Positions 1 through 10,360 are shown, counted from the first letter of the stretch. The stretch: DNA of 15,899 bases from an uncultured Bacteroidales bacterium (GCA_934725285.1 CAKVBK010000038.1:1-15899); one strand, 5' to 3'. Notes: a model not told the origin generated them from the letters alone. Numbers and translations are program-made.

Positions 1-1512
1 CTCCATTGGTCAGTCGGACATAAAAAGAGCGTTATAGGCGGTGTCGGAGTGCTGCTGATCGCGGCTGTGGCGATGTTCTTCACACTCGGAGGTAGTTTCC
101 TTCCGGCATTCAACGAAGGATCCTTCACGATCTCCATCAGCACGGTTCCGGGAATATCCTTGGATGAATCCGACCGGATGGGACGCACAGCCGAGGAACT
201 ACTGCTCAGCATTCCTGAGATCAAGACCGTAGGACGCAAGACAGGTCGTGCCGAGCTTGACGAGCACGCTTTCGGAGTGAACAGTTCCGAGTTCGAATGT
301 CCGTTTGAACTCGGCAAGAAAACCAGAAAGCAGTTGACCGACGAGGTCCGAGAGAAGCTGGCGGTTCTTCCTGGAGTGAATATCGAGATCGGAGGGCCTA
401 TCTCTCACAGAATCGATGCGATGCTTTCCGGAACAAAGGCCAACATCGCCATCAAGTTGTTCGGCTCGGACCTCAACAGAATGTACGAGATCGGGCAGAA
501 GATCAAGACCTCGATCTCCGGAGTTGAAGGCATCGCTGACATCAATGTGGAGCAGCAAGTCGAAAGACCGGAGCTGAACATCACCCCTAAGCGCGAGATG
601 CTCGCACGTTACGGAATATCCCTTCCGGAGTTCTCCGAGTTTGTGAGGGTGATGATGGAAGGCGAGGTCGTCTCCACGGTCTATGAGGGCAACCGCTCGT
701 TCGACCTGACACTGAAGGTAAATGATGACGCCCGCTCGACAATCGAAAGGCTCTCCGACATGACAATCGACACGGGAGACGGAATGAAGGTTCCGCTCTC
801 CTACGTGGCGGACATCAAGTCAGCCGCCGGGCCGAACACCATCAACAGGGAGAACGTCAGCCGCAAGCTGGTCGTCTCATGCAACGCCACCGGCGGAGAA
901 CTCGCCAAGGCTGTCGGTGCTATCAGAGAGAAGATAGCCGAGAACATCGAACTGCCTGAAGGCTACCATATTGAGTACGGTGGACAGTTCGAGAGCGAGG
1001 AGAGGGCTTCCAAGACAATAGCCCTCGTGAGCATATTCAGTATATTCATCATCTTCATGCTGCTGTACGGGGAGTTCAAGAACATCTCGCAGTCGCTTGT
1101 AGTGCTGCTGAATCTGCCGCTGGCACTCATCGGTGGCGTGTTCGCCATATTTTTCACCGATGGAATCCTGAGCATTCCGGCCATCATCGGCTTCATCTCG
1201 CTGTTCGGCATCGCAACCCGCAACGGTATGCTGCTGATTGATCGTTACAACGTGCTTACATCGCAGGGACATTCCCGTGAGGAGTCCGTGATGATCGGCT
1301 CGCTGGACAGGTTGAATCCGATCCTTATGACCGCCATCACTTCTGCGCTCGCCCTGCTTCCATTGGCTCTTGGAGGCGACCTTTCTGGCAATGAGATACA
1401 GTCCCCTATGGCCAAAGTTATACTCGGAGGACTTTTCTCCTCCACGCTGCTGAACGGGTTTGTCGTGCCGGTGATCTATCTCATCAACTCTAAGACCAAG
1501 AAACAAGATTGA
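1..1512 (+). CDS. HME-type RND efflux permease (CusA/CzcA family), C-terminal half
   Basis: The frame is open from base 1 to the TGA at 1510-1512, giving 503 residues. Full-length family members have about 1,040, so the window starts near the seventh transmembrane helix and the gene begins upstream. Visible parts: a helix at residues ~12-25, then the motif FLPAFNEGSF typical of the start of the second periplasmic region, a large periplasmic porter/docking region (~30-335), and five further helices (~342-357, 366-386, 392-412, 440-459, 470-496). That makes six, as expected for half of a 12-helix RND pump. The conserved stretch GIATRNGMLLIDRYN lies at ~403-417. The family uses proton flow to push metal ions (Cu, Ag, Zn, Co) or drugs through a membrane-fusion protein and a TolC-type channel. 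The TolC partner follows; no fusion protein is in the window. The substrate cannot be told because the ion-pathway residues of the N-terminal half are missing. Confidence 0.93.
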   Translation, partial: LHWSVGHKKSVIGGVGVLLIAAVAMFFTLGGSFLPAFNEGSFTISISTVPGISLDESDRMGRTAEELLLSIPEIKTVGRKTGRAELDEHAFGVNSSEFECPFELGKKTRKQLTDEVREKLAVLPGVNIEIGGPISHRIDAMLSGTKANIAIKLFGSDLNRMYEIGQKIKTSISGVEGIADINVEQQVERPELNITPKREMLARYGISLPEFSEFVRVMMEGEVVSTVYEGNRSFDLTLKVNDDARSTIERLSDMTIDTGDGMKVPLSYVADIKSAAGPNTINRENVSRKLVVSCNATGGELAKAVGAIREKIAENIELPEGYHIEYGGQFESEERASKTIALVSIFSIFIIFMLLYGEFKNISQSLVVLLNLPLALIGGVFAIFFTDGILSIPAIIGFISLFGIATRNGMLLIDRYNVLTSQGHSREESVMIGSLDRLNPILMTAITSALALLPLALGGDLSGNEIQSPMAKVILGGLFSSTLLNGFVVPVIYLINSKTKKQD

Positions 1513-1517
1513 TGATA

Positions 1518-1617
1518 GGTCACTTCGACAAGCTCAGTGACCGAAAGCGATGGTTGCTGAGCCTGCCGAAGCACCGAAGCGGTGAAAAGCAACGGTTGCT
1601 GAGCCTGCCGAAGCAAC
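1518..1617. repeat. Cluster of three short palindromic repeats
   Basis: Three related 24-25 nt palindromes lie at 1518-1542, 1552-1575 and 1594-1617, between the RND permease and the TolC gene. The second and third share an identical 22-nt core (1552-1573 and 1594-1615). The first is the same unit in opposite orientation, with stem GGTCACT/AGTGACC around TCGACAAGCTC. Reading the first on the minus strand, all fit the pattern GGTnnCTGAGCnTGnCGAAG. The third has stem GTTGCT/AGCAAC. A small perfect hairpin, CACCG-AAG-CGGTG (1572-1584), lies between the second and third. Copies of this kind resemble REP-like intergenic palindromes found in many bacteria; that comparison is from memory. The reading frame of the downstream gene stays open through all three. 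Confidence 0.85.
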
Positions 1618-1643
1618 AAAGAATTGAAGCGACTAAAAGTACA

Positions 1644-2846
1644 ATGAATATGAAACATTTGAATATAACTAAATTATTATCGGTCATCTGTATCTGTGCG
1701 GCAACCGCTTTCGCGGCCTCTGCACAGACCTCCACCGAGACCATCCTCCGCCAGATCGAGGCGAACAACCCGCAACTGAAAGCTGCGGCCGCTGAAGCGG
1801 ATGCCGAGAGGATCGAGAACCGTTCCGGCGCTCTGCCGGAGAACCCGGAATTCGAATTCAACTACCTGTGGGGAGCCGACGGCATCGGAAACCGAAAAGA
1901 CTTCCGTGTCACTCAGGCGTTCGATGTGGCGACTCTGACCGGAATGAAATCCAGACAAGTTGCCGGTCAGAACGAACTCGCAGTGCTGAAGTACAAGTCC
2001 GAAAGGCTCAACGTGCTTCTGGAAGCGAAACAAGCTTGTATAGATCTGATTTACTACAACGCCTTGAAAGCAGAACTGGACACTCATCTGGCCCAGGCCC
2101 AGACCCTCGTCACCTCTTTCGAGAAAAGGCTGAAAGCCGGTGGAGCCAACGTGCTCGACCTCAACAAAGCTAAGGTGCATCTGACAACCGTACGCGGCCA
2201 GATCTCACAGGTGGAAGTCGAAAGGCAGACTCTCATGGCAACCCTGAAATCCTTGAATGGAGGTCAGAACGTTGTCCTTGATGATTGCAACTACAGCCTT
2301 TCAGATAATCTTCCCGCCGACTTCGAGTCATGGTACGAGTCCGCCTCACAGAAGAACCCTGTCCTGCAATATGTCCGTCAGGAGGTCTCGGTTGGCCAGA
2401 AGCAGTTATCCATTGACAAGACAGCCTGGGTACCGGAACTCACCGTCGGCTACATGAGTGAGCTCACGACAGCCGATAAGTTCAGGGGCGTTACTGTGGG
2501 TGTGAATATTCCTCTATGGAGCAACGCCAACAAAGTCAAGCAGTCAAAGGCCCGCATCGCTGCAGCCGAGTCCCGCAAGGCCGCTGCCGAGCAGCAGTTC
2601 TACTTCGACCTGTTGGCCCAGTACAACCGTGCCGCCAGCCTCAAGGCCAATTCCGAACTGATGCGCACATCCCTTAGCGAAACCGACAGCAGAGACTATC
2701 TGTTGACGGCCCAGTCCCGCGGTGAGATCTCGATGATTGAATATCTTGTCGAGACAGACCAGTATTACGAAGCCCTCGAACAGACTCTCTCAGCCGAACG
2801 AGATTACCATCAGGCCCTCGCCCAGTTGAATGCCGTGGAGCTATAG
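1644..2846 (+). CDS. TolC-family outer-membrane efflux channel
   Basis: A 400-residue outer-membrane efflux protein, the exit duct of the tripartite pump encoded upstream. The start at 1644 (ATGAATATGAAACAT) is chosen because it gives a typical Sec signal peptide: basic MNMKHLNITK, a hydrophobic core, then a likely cleavage site after AASA before QTS. An ATG six bases later is equally possible. The frame runs back to an ATG overlapping the previous stop at 1512, but that would add 44 repeat-encoded residues in front of the signal peptide. The mature protein has the long amphipathic, Ala/Gln/Glu-rich helices of the family: ~30-185 with an AEADAERIENRSGALPENPE segment, and again ~215-395. Two duplicated halves are visible, each with a VGV/NIPLW- or FRVTQAFD-type beta segment. 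There is no lipobox, unlike CusC/OprM. It is probably co-transcribed with the RND gene; a hairpin pair follows. Confidence 0.9.
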   Translation: MNMKHLNITKLLSVICICAATAFAASAQTSTETILRQIEANNPQLKAAAAEADAERIENRSGALPENPEFEFNYLWGADGIGNRKDFRVTQAFDVATLTGMKSRQVAGQNELAVLKYKSERLNVLLEAKQACIDLIYYNALKAELDTHLAQAQTLVTSFEKRLKAGGANVLDLNKAKVHLTTVRGQISQVEVERQTLMATLKSLNGGQNVVLDDCNYSLSDNLPADFESWYESASQKNPVLQYVRQEVSVGQKQLSIDKTAWVPELTVGYMSELTTADKFRGVTVGVNIPLWSNANKVKQSKARIAAAESRKAAAEQQFYFDLLAQYNRAASLKANSELMRTSLSETDSRDYLLTAQSRGEISMIEYLVETDQYYEALEQTLSAERDYHQALAQLNAVEL

Positions 2847-2865
2847 GCCCGACTAATCAGTTTGT

Positions 2866-2898
2866 TTCGGGTGCGAAAGAATCTGTTTTGCACCCGAA
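2866..2898. terminator. First hairpin of a tandem pair between convergent genes
   Basis: Arms TTCGGGTGC (2866-2874) and GCACCCGAA (2890-2898) pair perfectly. A G-T pair and three A-T pairs extend the stem inward, giving 13 pairs and a 7-nt loop. It lies 20 nt after the TolC stop. There is no T-run on either side, so its role as a terminator rests on position and stability. Confidence 0.6.
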
Positions 2899-2909
2899 GC
2901 ACAGAAATA

Positions 2910-2956
2910 ATAAAGTATCGGGTGCAAGAAGATGGATTCTGCACCCGATACTTTAT
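2910..2956. terminator. Second hairpin of the tandem pair, likely bidirectional terminator
   Basis: A perfect 17-bp stem (2910-2926 with 2940-2956) has the core TCGGGTGC, the same as in the first hairpin, and A/T-rich outer ends (ATAAAG/CTTTAT). Inside, after a bulged A, GAA pairs with TTC around a 6-nt loop. It stands between the end of the TolC gene (+) and the end of ridA (-), 24 nt before the ridA stop, where a shared terminator is expected. The A/T base pairs could supply a weak U-run in both directions. Confidence 0.7.
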
Positions 2957-2980
2957 AGTTGGACACTACCTGTGATTCTG

Positions 2981-3358
2981 TTACTCAGCGGCTGCGATGC
3001 ATTCGATCTCGACAAGCGCTCCTTTCGGGAGGGTCTTGACGGCGAAGGCGCAGCGGGCAGGGAACGGAGCCTTGAAGAACTCTGAATATACGCCGTTCAT
3101 GGCACCAAAGTCATTCATGTCAGCGAGAAATACCGTGGTTTTCAAAACTTTGTTAAGGTCCGAACCAGCCTGCTCAAGAATGGCCTTTAAATTGGTCAAG
3201 GACTGGCGGGTCTGTGCCTCCACTCCCCCTTCAGGGAATGTTCCTGTAGCCGGGTCGATAGGCAACTGGCCGGAAACGAAGATGAAACCGTTATGCTCAA
3301 TGGCCTGGCTGTACGGGCCGATTGCCGCCGGGGCTTTTTCAGTGTTTATCTGTCTCAT
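2981..3358 (-). CDS. ridA: RidA family reactive-intermediate (enamine/imine) deaminase
   Basis: A 125-residue YjgF/YER057c/UK114 protein; family members usually have 124-130. RidA hydrolyses the 2-aminoacrylate and other enamine/imine intermediates released by PLP enzymes such as threonine dehydratase, protecting PLP enzymes in the cytoplasm. Visible family motifs: GPYSQAI (14-20), FVSGQLPIDP (27-36), and PARCAF with Arg102, which corresponds to the substrate-carboxylate-binding Arg105 of E. coli RidA. Glu117 in PKGALVEIE keeps the 15-residue spacing from that Arg to the conserved Glu120. The start MRQINTEKAP is preferred over an ATG six codons upstream because it matches the usual N-terminus and leaves room for the promoter. 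It is convergent with the TolC gene and divergent from the YqeY gene. Confidence 0.95.
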   Translation of the reverse strand: MRQINTEKAPAAIGPYSQAIEHNGFIFVSGQLPIDPATGTFPEGGVEAQTRQSLTNLKAILEQAGSDLNKVLKTTVFLADMNDFGAMNGVYSEFFKAPFPARCAFAVKTLPKGALVEIECIAAAE

Positions 3359-3374
3359 AAAATCAATTTTTGTC

Positions 3375-3382
3375 AAATTTAA
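3375..3382 (-). promoter_or_regulatory. Putative -7 element of ridA promoter
   Basis: On the minus strand this reads TAAATTTG, an exact match to the Bacteroidetes -7 consensus TAnnTTTG, 16 nt before the ridA start. A second match, TAATTTTG, lies at 3385-3392 and would give a leader of about 20 nt. No convincing -33 TTTG at 19-21 nt spacing is visible for either, so which one is used is open. Confidence 0.5.
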
Positions 3383-3417
3383 TCAAAATTACTGATGTAA
3401 TTAAGGCGTTAAATTGT

Positions 3418-3425
3418 AAATTTGT
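3418..3425 (+). promoter_or_regulatory. Putative -7 element for the YqeY-family gene
   Basis: TAAATTTG matches TAnnTTTG exactly and lies 26 nt before the ATG at 3452, leaving a leader of about 20 nt. It is the mirror image of the ridA element at 3375-3382. No clear -33 element is seen. Confidence 0.55.
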
Positions 3426-3451
3426 GACACGAACATTAAAGCACATTTACC

Positions 3452-3901
3452 ATGGCACTCGAACAACAGATCCAGAAGGACATAATGGAGGCGATGAAGG
3501 CTCACGATGAGTCTCGTCTCAACGCTACAAGAAGCATCAAGTCTGAGATTCTTCTCGCAAAGACATCCGGAGCGGAACACGAGCTCTCGGACGCTGACGT
3601 TCTGAAAATCATTCAGAAACTTGTCAAGCAGCGCAAGGAATCAGCAGAACTCTACACCCAAGGCAACAGGCCTGAGCTCGCCGAGAAAGAGCTTGCTGAG
3701 ATGAAGGTGATGGAGACCTACCTGCCGAAGGCGCTTTCTGAGGACGAGGTCAGGAATATTCTTAAAGAGATTGTCGCAGAAGTTGGCGCCACAAGCCCTA
3801 AGGACATGGGCAAGGTTATGGGAGCCGCCACTAAGAGGCTTGCGGGCCAGGCTGACGGCAAACTGATCTCGACCATCGTCAAGGGACTGCTCGCGCAATA
3901 G
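3452..3901 (+). CDS. yqeY: GatB/YqeY domain-containing protein
   Basis: A 149-residue cytoplasmic protein of the stand-alone YqeY family, at the family's normal length. The fold is related to the C-terminal domain of GatB, the tRNA-dependent amidotransferase subunit that handles Glu-tRNA(Gln)/Asp-tRNA(Asn). The role of free-standing YqeY is not settled. Recognisable stretches: an N-terminal helical part (LEQQIQKDIMEAMKAHDESR), the hallmark KQRKESAELYTQGNRPELA (59-77), METYLPKALSEDE, and the C-terminal PKDMGKVMGAATKRLAGQAD, which resembles the GatB tail helix. The start ATGGCACTC follows an A-rich leader without a Shine-Dalgarno sequence. It has its own promoter candidate at 3418. The next gene starts 105 nt later; I see no strong terminator or promoter in that gap, only an A/C-rich leader before 4007, so read-through into the GH106 gene is possible. 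Confidence 0.93.
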   Translation: MALEQQIQKDIMEAMKAHDESRLNATRSIKSEILLAKTSGAEHELSDADVLKIIQKLVKQRKESAELYTQGNRPELAEKELAEMKVMETYLPKALSEDEVRNILKEIVAEVGATSPKDMGKVMGAATKRLAGQADGKLISTIVKGLLAQ

Positions 3902-4006
3902 TCAGCACATTCTTGAATAGACATCAAATCAGGAGTATGTCAGGGCAAAGATGCCAAGGCGGATTTCCTCTGAAAGACATCCATAAAAATAACAACAACA
4001 GCATCT

Positions 4007-7363
<3,357 letters not shown>

Positions 7364-7367
7364 AACA

Positions 7368-8378
7368 ATGAATATGAGGAAACTTGTGGCAGCGTTTTTG
7401 GTTATGGCGGTCTGCATGCCGGCATCCGCAAAAAAAATGGCCAAACCTGTGTTGCGATTCAATGAGAACCGTGAGTTCAAGGTTCTCCAGTTCACCGACA
7501 CCCATCTGATTCCTTCAAACGCTACCACTCCTCTGGTCTGGGAGAACATCAGGAACTCTGTCACAGGCGAAAAGCCGGATCTTATCATGCTGACCGGTGA
7601 TCAGATCTACGCCAAGCCGGCACTTGACAACTACAGGATTCTTCTAGACACCCTTGACAAGTTCGGCATACCATACGGAATAGTGTTCGGCAATCATGAC
7701 AAAGAGTTCGACCAACCCAACGCGGCTTTGTTGAAGGAGGCGATGTCACGCAGACTTTGCGTGACATCGGACATTCCCGGGCTGCACGGAGAAGGCAATT
7801 GCTTCATTGAAGTGAAATCCCACTCCGCTGACACCACAGCGTCCGTAATCTGGTGCTTCGACACGGGAAGCGCATCACAGTTCTCAAAGAAAGAAGTCAA
7901 AAGCTATGACTACGACTACGTCCATTCCGACCAAGTTGAATGGTACGGCAAGGGCAGCGCGATGTTCGCCAAAGAGCACGGCGGAAAGCCATTGCCTTCC
8001 ATCGCGTTCATGCATATTCCTTTACCTGAATATTCCTACGCCTTCAGGGAAAGCATGGGGTTCAAGTCCTACGGCACGCACAGAGAGGCTGTTTGCTGCC
8101 CGCACCTGAACTCGGGGCTTTTCTGCAAGATGCTTGAATGCGGTGACGTGATGGGAATATTCTGCGGGCATGACCATGACAATGACTGCTCTGTCGGCTA
8201 CTACGGGATAATGCTGGCCTACGGACGCTACAGCGGTGCCGCCACGGTCTACAACAATATAGGAATGAACGGCTGCCGCGTCATCGTCATTCACGAGGGA
8301 GAGCGCAGACTTGACTCCTACATCCGCCTCCGAGACGGCTCTACCAAGGACATGACGCATTACCCTGAATATTATTGA
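7368..8378 (+). CDS. Secreted calcineurin-like metallophosphoesterase
   Basis: A 336-residue exported phosphoesterase of the calcineurin-like superfamily, closest in pattern to the Dcr2/PAP29-like branch (COG1409-type). The signal peptide is MNMRKLVAAFLVMAVCMPASA. All five metal-binding blocks are present: FTDTH (Asp44, His46), TGDQ (Asp78), GNHD (Asn109, His110), MHIPL (His216) and GHDHDND (His268, His270). The enzyme should therefore be catalytically competent with two metals. The substrate cannot be told from sequence; these enzymes hydrolyse phosphomonoesters or diesters. The start lies 4 nt after the GH106 stop, with ATGAATATG offering two in-frame starts, so the pair is almost certainly one operon. 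The reading frame contains a perfect 12-bp inverted repeat between the GNHD and MHIPL blocks. A strong hairpin follows the stop. Confidence 0.9.
   Translation: MNMRKLVAAFLVMAVCMPASAKKMAKPVLRFNENREFKVLQFTDTHLIPSNATTPLVWENIRNSVTGEKPDLIMLTGDQIYAKPALDNYRILLDTLDKFGIPYGIVFGNHDKEFDQPNAALLKEAMSRRLCVTSDIPGLHGEGNCFIEVKSHSADTTASVIWCFDTGSASQFSKKEVKSYDYDYVHSDQVEWYGKGSAMFAKEHGGKPLPSIAFMHIPLPEYSYAFRESMGFKSYGTHREAVCCPHLNSGLFCKMLECGDVMGIFCGHDHDNDCSVGYYGIMLAYGRYSGAATVYNNIGMNGCRVIVIHEGERRLDSYIRLRDGSTKDMTHYPEYY
7741..7769. repeat. Intragenic perfect inverted repeat in the phosphoesterase gene
   Basis: CGATGTCACGCA (7741-7752) is followed by the 5-nt loop GACTT and the exact reverse complement TGCGTGACATCG (7758-7769). 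It is fully inside the coding sequence (residues ~125-134, AMSRRLCVTS). Confidence 0.85.
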
Positions 8379-8394
8379 CAATTGAGAGCAAACA

Positions 8395-8439
8395 GACAAA
8401 GGCCGCGGAATTGGTGATTCACCTGCCGCGGCCTTTGTC
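8395..8439. terminator. Bidirectional hairpin terminator between convergent genes
   Basis: A perfect 14-bp stem, GACAAAGGCCGCGG (8395-8408) with CCGCGGCCTTTGTC (8426-8439), carries an inner GGTG/CACC mini-stem. It lies 17 nt after the phosphoesterase stop and 17 nt before the stop of the convergent DUF1680 gene. The AAAGG/CCTTT flanks give a short U-rich end in both directions. Position and stability make a shared terminator the best reading. Confidence 0.85.
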
Positions 8440-8456
8440 ATATTATGTGGTCAAGT

Positions 8457-10328
8457 TTACTTTCTTAACATAGGAAGCCAAGTCTGGATGTGCTTGCCTT
8501 TCCAGCAGTCAACCGAGGAGTAGTCAACCATCTTGATGTCGCCATCGGTGGTAGGGACAAGGAACTGCATCCTGGTGCCGGGACGCTCTGCGTTTACGAT
8601 CTTGACCTTGACCTCTCCGTTGGCGTCAGCGACAACCTGAACCGGTTTGTTGTAGTCCGGATCGATGTTCTCGTCACGGGCCAGTACCAGCGGCCCCCAC
8701 TGCACGGCCTGGAAGTATTTGCCTTCAGGATTGCGGCCGTTCTCGGAAGCCTTGATGAGCTTCGCCTTCATGTCGAAGATGATGTAGATGCTGTCACCGG
8801 CCTTCCATTTGCGCTCAAGATTGAGATACCTGCCGGCCTCAACATTGCCGATATACTTTCCGTTGACCTCGACATAGGTGTTCTCGCTCCAAGAAGGAAT
8901 ATGCAGCTTCACGGTGAACTTTTCCTTGGCGGCAGGATCAACGGAGATGCGGACTTCGTTCGCGCGAGGATATTCAGTGACAATTCCAAGCTTGACCTCT
9001 TTGCCGGCTGCTGTTTTGGCGGTCACGGTCCCGGCGTTGTAGAGGTTGATGACAGGACCTTCCTTGGACTGCATCGCAGCGATGTAAGGAAGGTAGGACA
9101 GACCGCAAGGGCCGCTGAGGTTGCAGCATGTCACTGGCTGGCCGTCAATGTTGGTTCCCCAACCGCTGTTTGTCACCTTCGCCCCGTTCAGAAGATTAAC
9201 GTAACTGAAGCTCTTACCGTCTGGCTTCATCGCCCCGAGAAGACCGTTGTAGGCATATTTCTCGATGTAGTCAACCGCAGCCGGGTCACCGGTCAGGCGA
9301 AGATACTGTGAGCAGTATTTCATCCACGTCACACCAACACATGTCTCCATCATTCGCTTGATGTCCGGATTGGTCTGCTCCACGGCCGTGTTGCTCCATC
9401 CCTCACCGTTGAGTCTCGGCCAATAGATGTCGGACCCGGCATTGCCGATGATTGTTATCTCATTGTCTTTCACATCATTGAAAAAGTTGTCAAGGCATGT
9501 CTTCCACCTCGGGTCACCGGTGGCTCGGTAATATTCAGCCAAACCCTCCCAAACCGAGGTCATCTCGTATGCCTTAGGGTACGGCTTGCCCACATTGAAG
9601 AGATGCTCACCGTCAAAGACCTGCTGGAAGATGTTGCTGCCCTTGGAGGCGCCTGTTGTGACGATGTATTCTGCGAAATCAAGATACTCCTTCTTTCCGG
9701 TAAGGAAATAGAGCTTCACCATCGGCTCCAGGATTGACGATGATTCGATCTTAGTCGAACTCCATCCCAAATCGGTGATGCTCTTCTTAGGAGCCGGACC
9801 TACCTGGTCGATCACGCTCTTCGCCTCCTTCTCCAACGCCGCAAGGACCCTTGGATCCTGCTCTACATCAGTGTAGTACTGAAGAAGGCCAAGCATCACG
9901 TACTTTCTCTCCCAGATGTCTCCGTCACGGTTGCCCGGCTGGTCGTCAACCGCTGTGCAGCTGATGCTGCCGTTGCTCTTCTCAGTGGCCATAAGCTTGT
10001 AAACAAGGCTCTTGGTAAGTTCCTTGAGCTTAGGGTCGCCATTGTAGCGGTAAAGCAAAGAGTTCGTGCGGATGCACTTGCCCGGCATCTCACCGAGGGC
10101 GAACTTCGGACGTCCTTTGATGAAGTAGTCGATGACCTTGTCGTAAGGCATCACTCCGTTGACCCAATGGTCGATGGAATTCTGGATGTCATCGGCAAAG
10201 TAGCCGTTGAAAGTAACGCTTCCTGCCGGAAGCGGCTCAATCACGTCATCGACCTTCTTCAGGTTGTTCTGGGCGAAGGCTCCGACGGATAACAGCATGG
10301 CTGCTGCGAAAACGATTGCATTTTTCAT
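8457..10328 (-). CDS. Secreted DUF1680-type beta-L-arabinofuranosidase candidate (GH127/GH146-like)
   Basis: A 623-residue exported (alpha/alpha)6-barrel glycosidase. The chosen start MKNAIVFAAAMLLSVGAFA|Q gives a clean signal peptide; the frame extends 59 codons further upstream, but through the promoter region. The zinc/thiolate centre known from HypBA1 (Glu338, Cys340, Cys417, Cys418, with Cys417 the nucleophile) is matched by Glu328-Thr-Cys330 in METCVG and Cys401-Cys402 in VTCCNLSGP. The acid/base Glu may be Glu309 (NGEGW), but spacing to the zinc Glu is 19 rather than 16 residues, so this is uncertain. C-terminal beta-sandwich motifs (LHIPSW, VNGKYIG, GRYLNLERKWKAGD) follow the family. 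Such enzymes remove beta-L-arabinofuranose from plant glycans or hydroxyproline-rich proteins. The gene is transcribed towards the GH106 operon and away from the nucleoside kinase, with its own -7 element. Confidence 0.87.
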   Translation of the reverse strand: MKNAIVFAAAMLLSVGAFAQNNLKKVDDVIEPLPAGSVTFNGYFADDIQNSIDHWVNGVMPYDKVIDYFIKGRPKFALGEMPGKCIRTNSLLYRYNGDPKLKELTKSLVYKLMATEKSNGSISCTAVDDQPGNRDGDIWERKYVMLGLLQYYTDVEQDPRVLAALEKEAKSVIDQVGPAPKKSITDLGWSSTKIESSSILEPMVKLYFLTGKKEYLDFAEYIVTTGASKGSNIFQQVFDGEHLFNVGKPYPKAYEMTSVWEGLAEYYRATGDPRWKTCLDNFFNDVKDNEITIIGNAGSDIYWPRLNGEGWSNTAVEQTNPDIKRMMETCVGVTWMKYCSQYLRLTGDPAAVDYIEKYAYNGLLGAMKPDGKSFSYVNLLNGAKVTNSGWGTNIDGQPVTCCNLSGPCGLSYLPYIAAMQSKEGPVINLYNAGTVTAKTAAGKEVKLGIVTEYPRANEVRISVDPAAKEKFTVKLHIPSWSENTYVEVNGKYIGNVEAGRYLNLERKWKAGDSIYIIFDMKAKLIKASENGRNPEGKYFQAVQWGPLVLARDENIDPDYNKPVQVVADANGEVKVKIVNAERPGTRMQFLVPTTDGDIKMVDYSSVDCWKGKHIQTWLPMLRK

Positions 10329-10360
10329 TATGATAACTATTGAATATTTCCAAAAGATTA

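Noticed and set aside
877..1506. 209-codon minus-strand frame opposite the RND permease
   Set aside because: It is a shadow of a clearly coding frame, low in hydrophobic order and rich in His/Gln/Arg; no start signals.
1518..1617. CRISPR array
   Set aside because: The units are inverted as well as direct, the spacing is irregular (9 and 18 nt) and no cas gene is nearby; this is a palindromic intergenic repeat.
1509..1643. N-terminal extension of the TolC gene starting at TTG 1509 or ATG 1512
   Set aside because: The extra residues are encoded by palindromic repeats and would bury the signal peptide; the start at 1644 gives a normal exported protein.
2888..3085. 65-codon plus-strand frame beginning in the hairpin region
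   Set aside because: It runs through both hairpin arms and then antisense to ridA, and its product resembles nothing I know.
3949..3962. GGCA-AAGA-TGCC mini-hairpin after the YqeY gene
   Set aside because: A four-pair stem is expected by chance and no T-run follows.
8490..9311. 273-codon plus-strand frame opposite the DUF1680 gene
   Set aside because: The opposite strand encodes a well-conserved enzyme with catalytic motifs; this frame is a mirror effect of codon bias.
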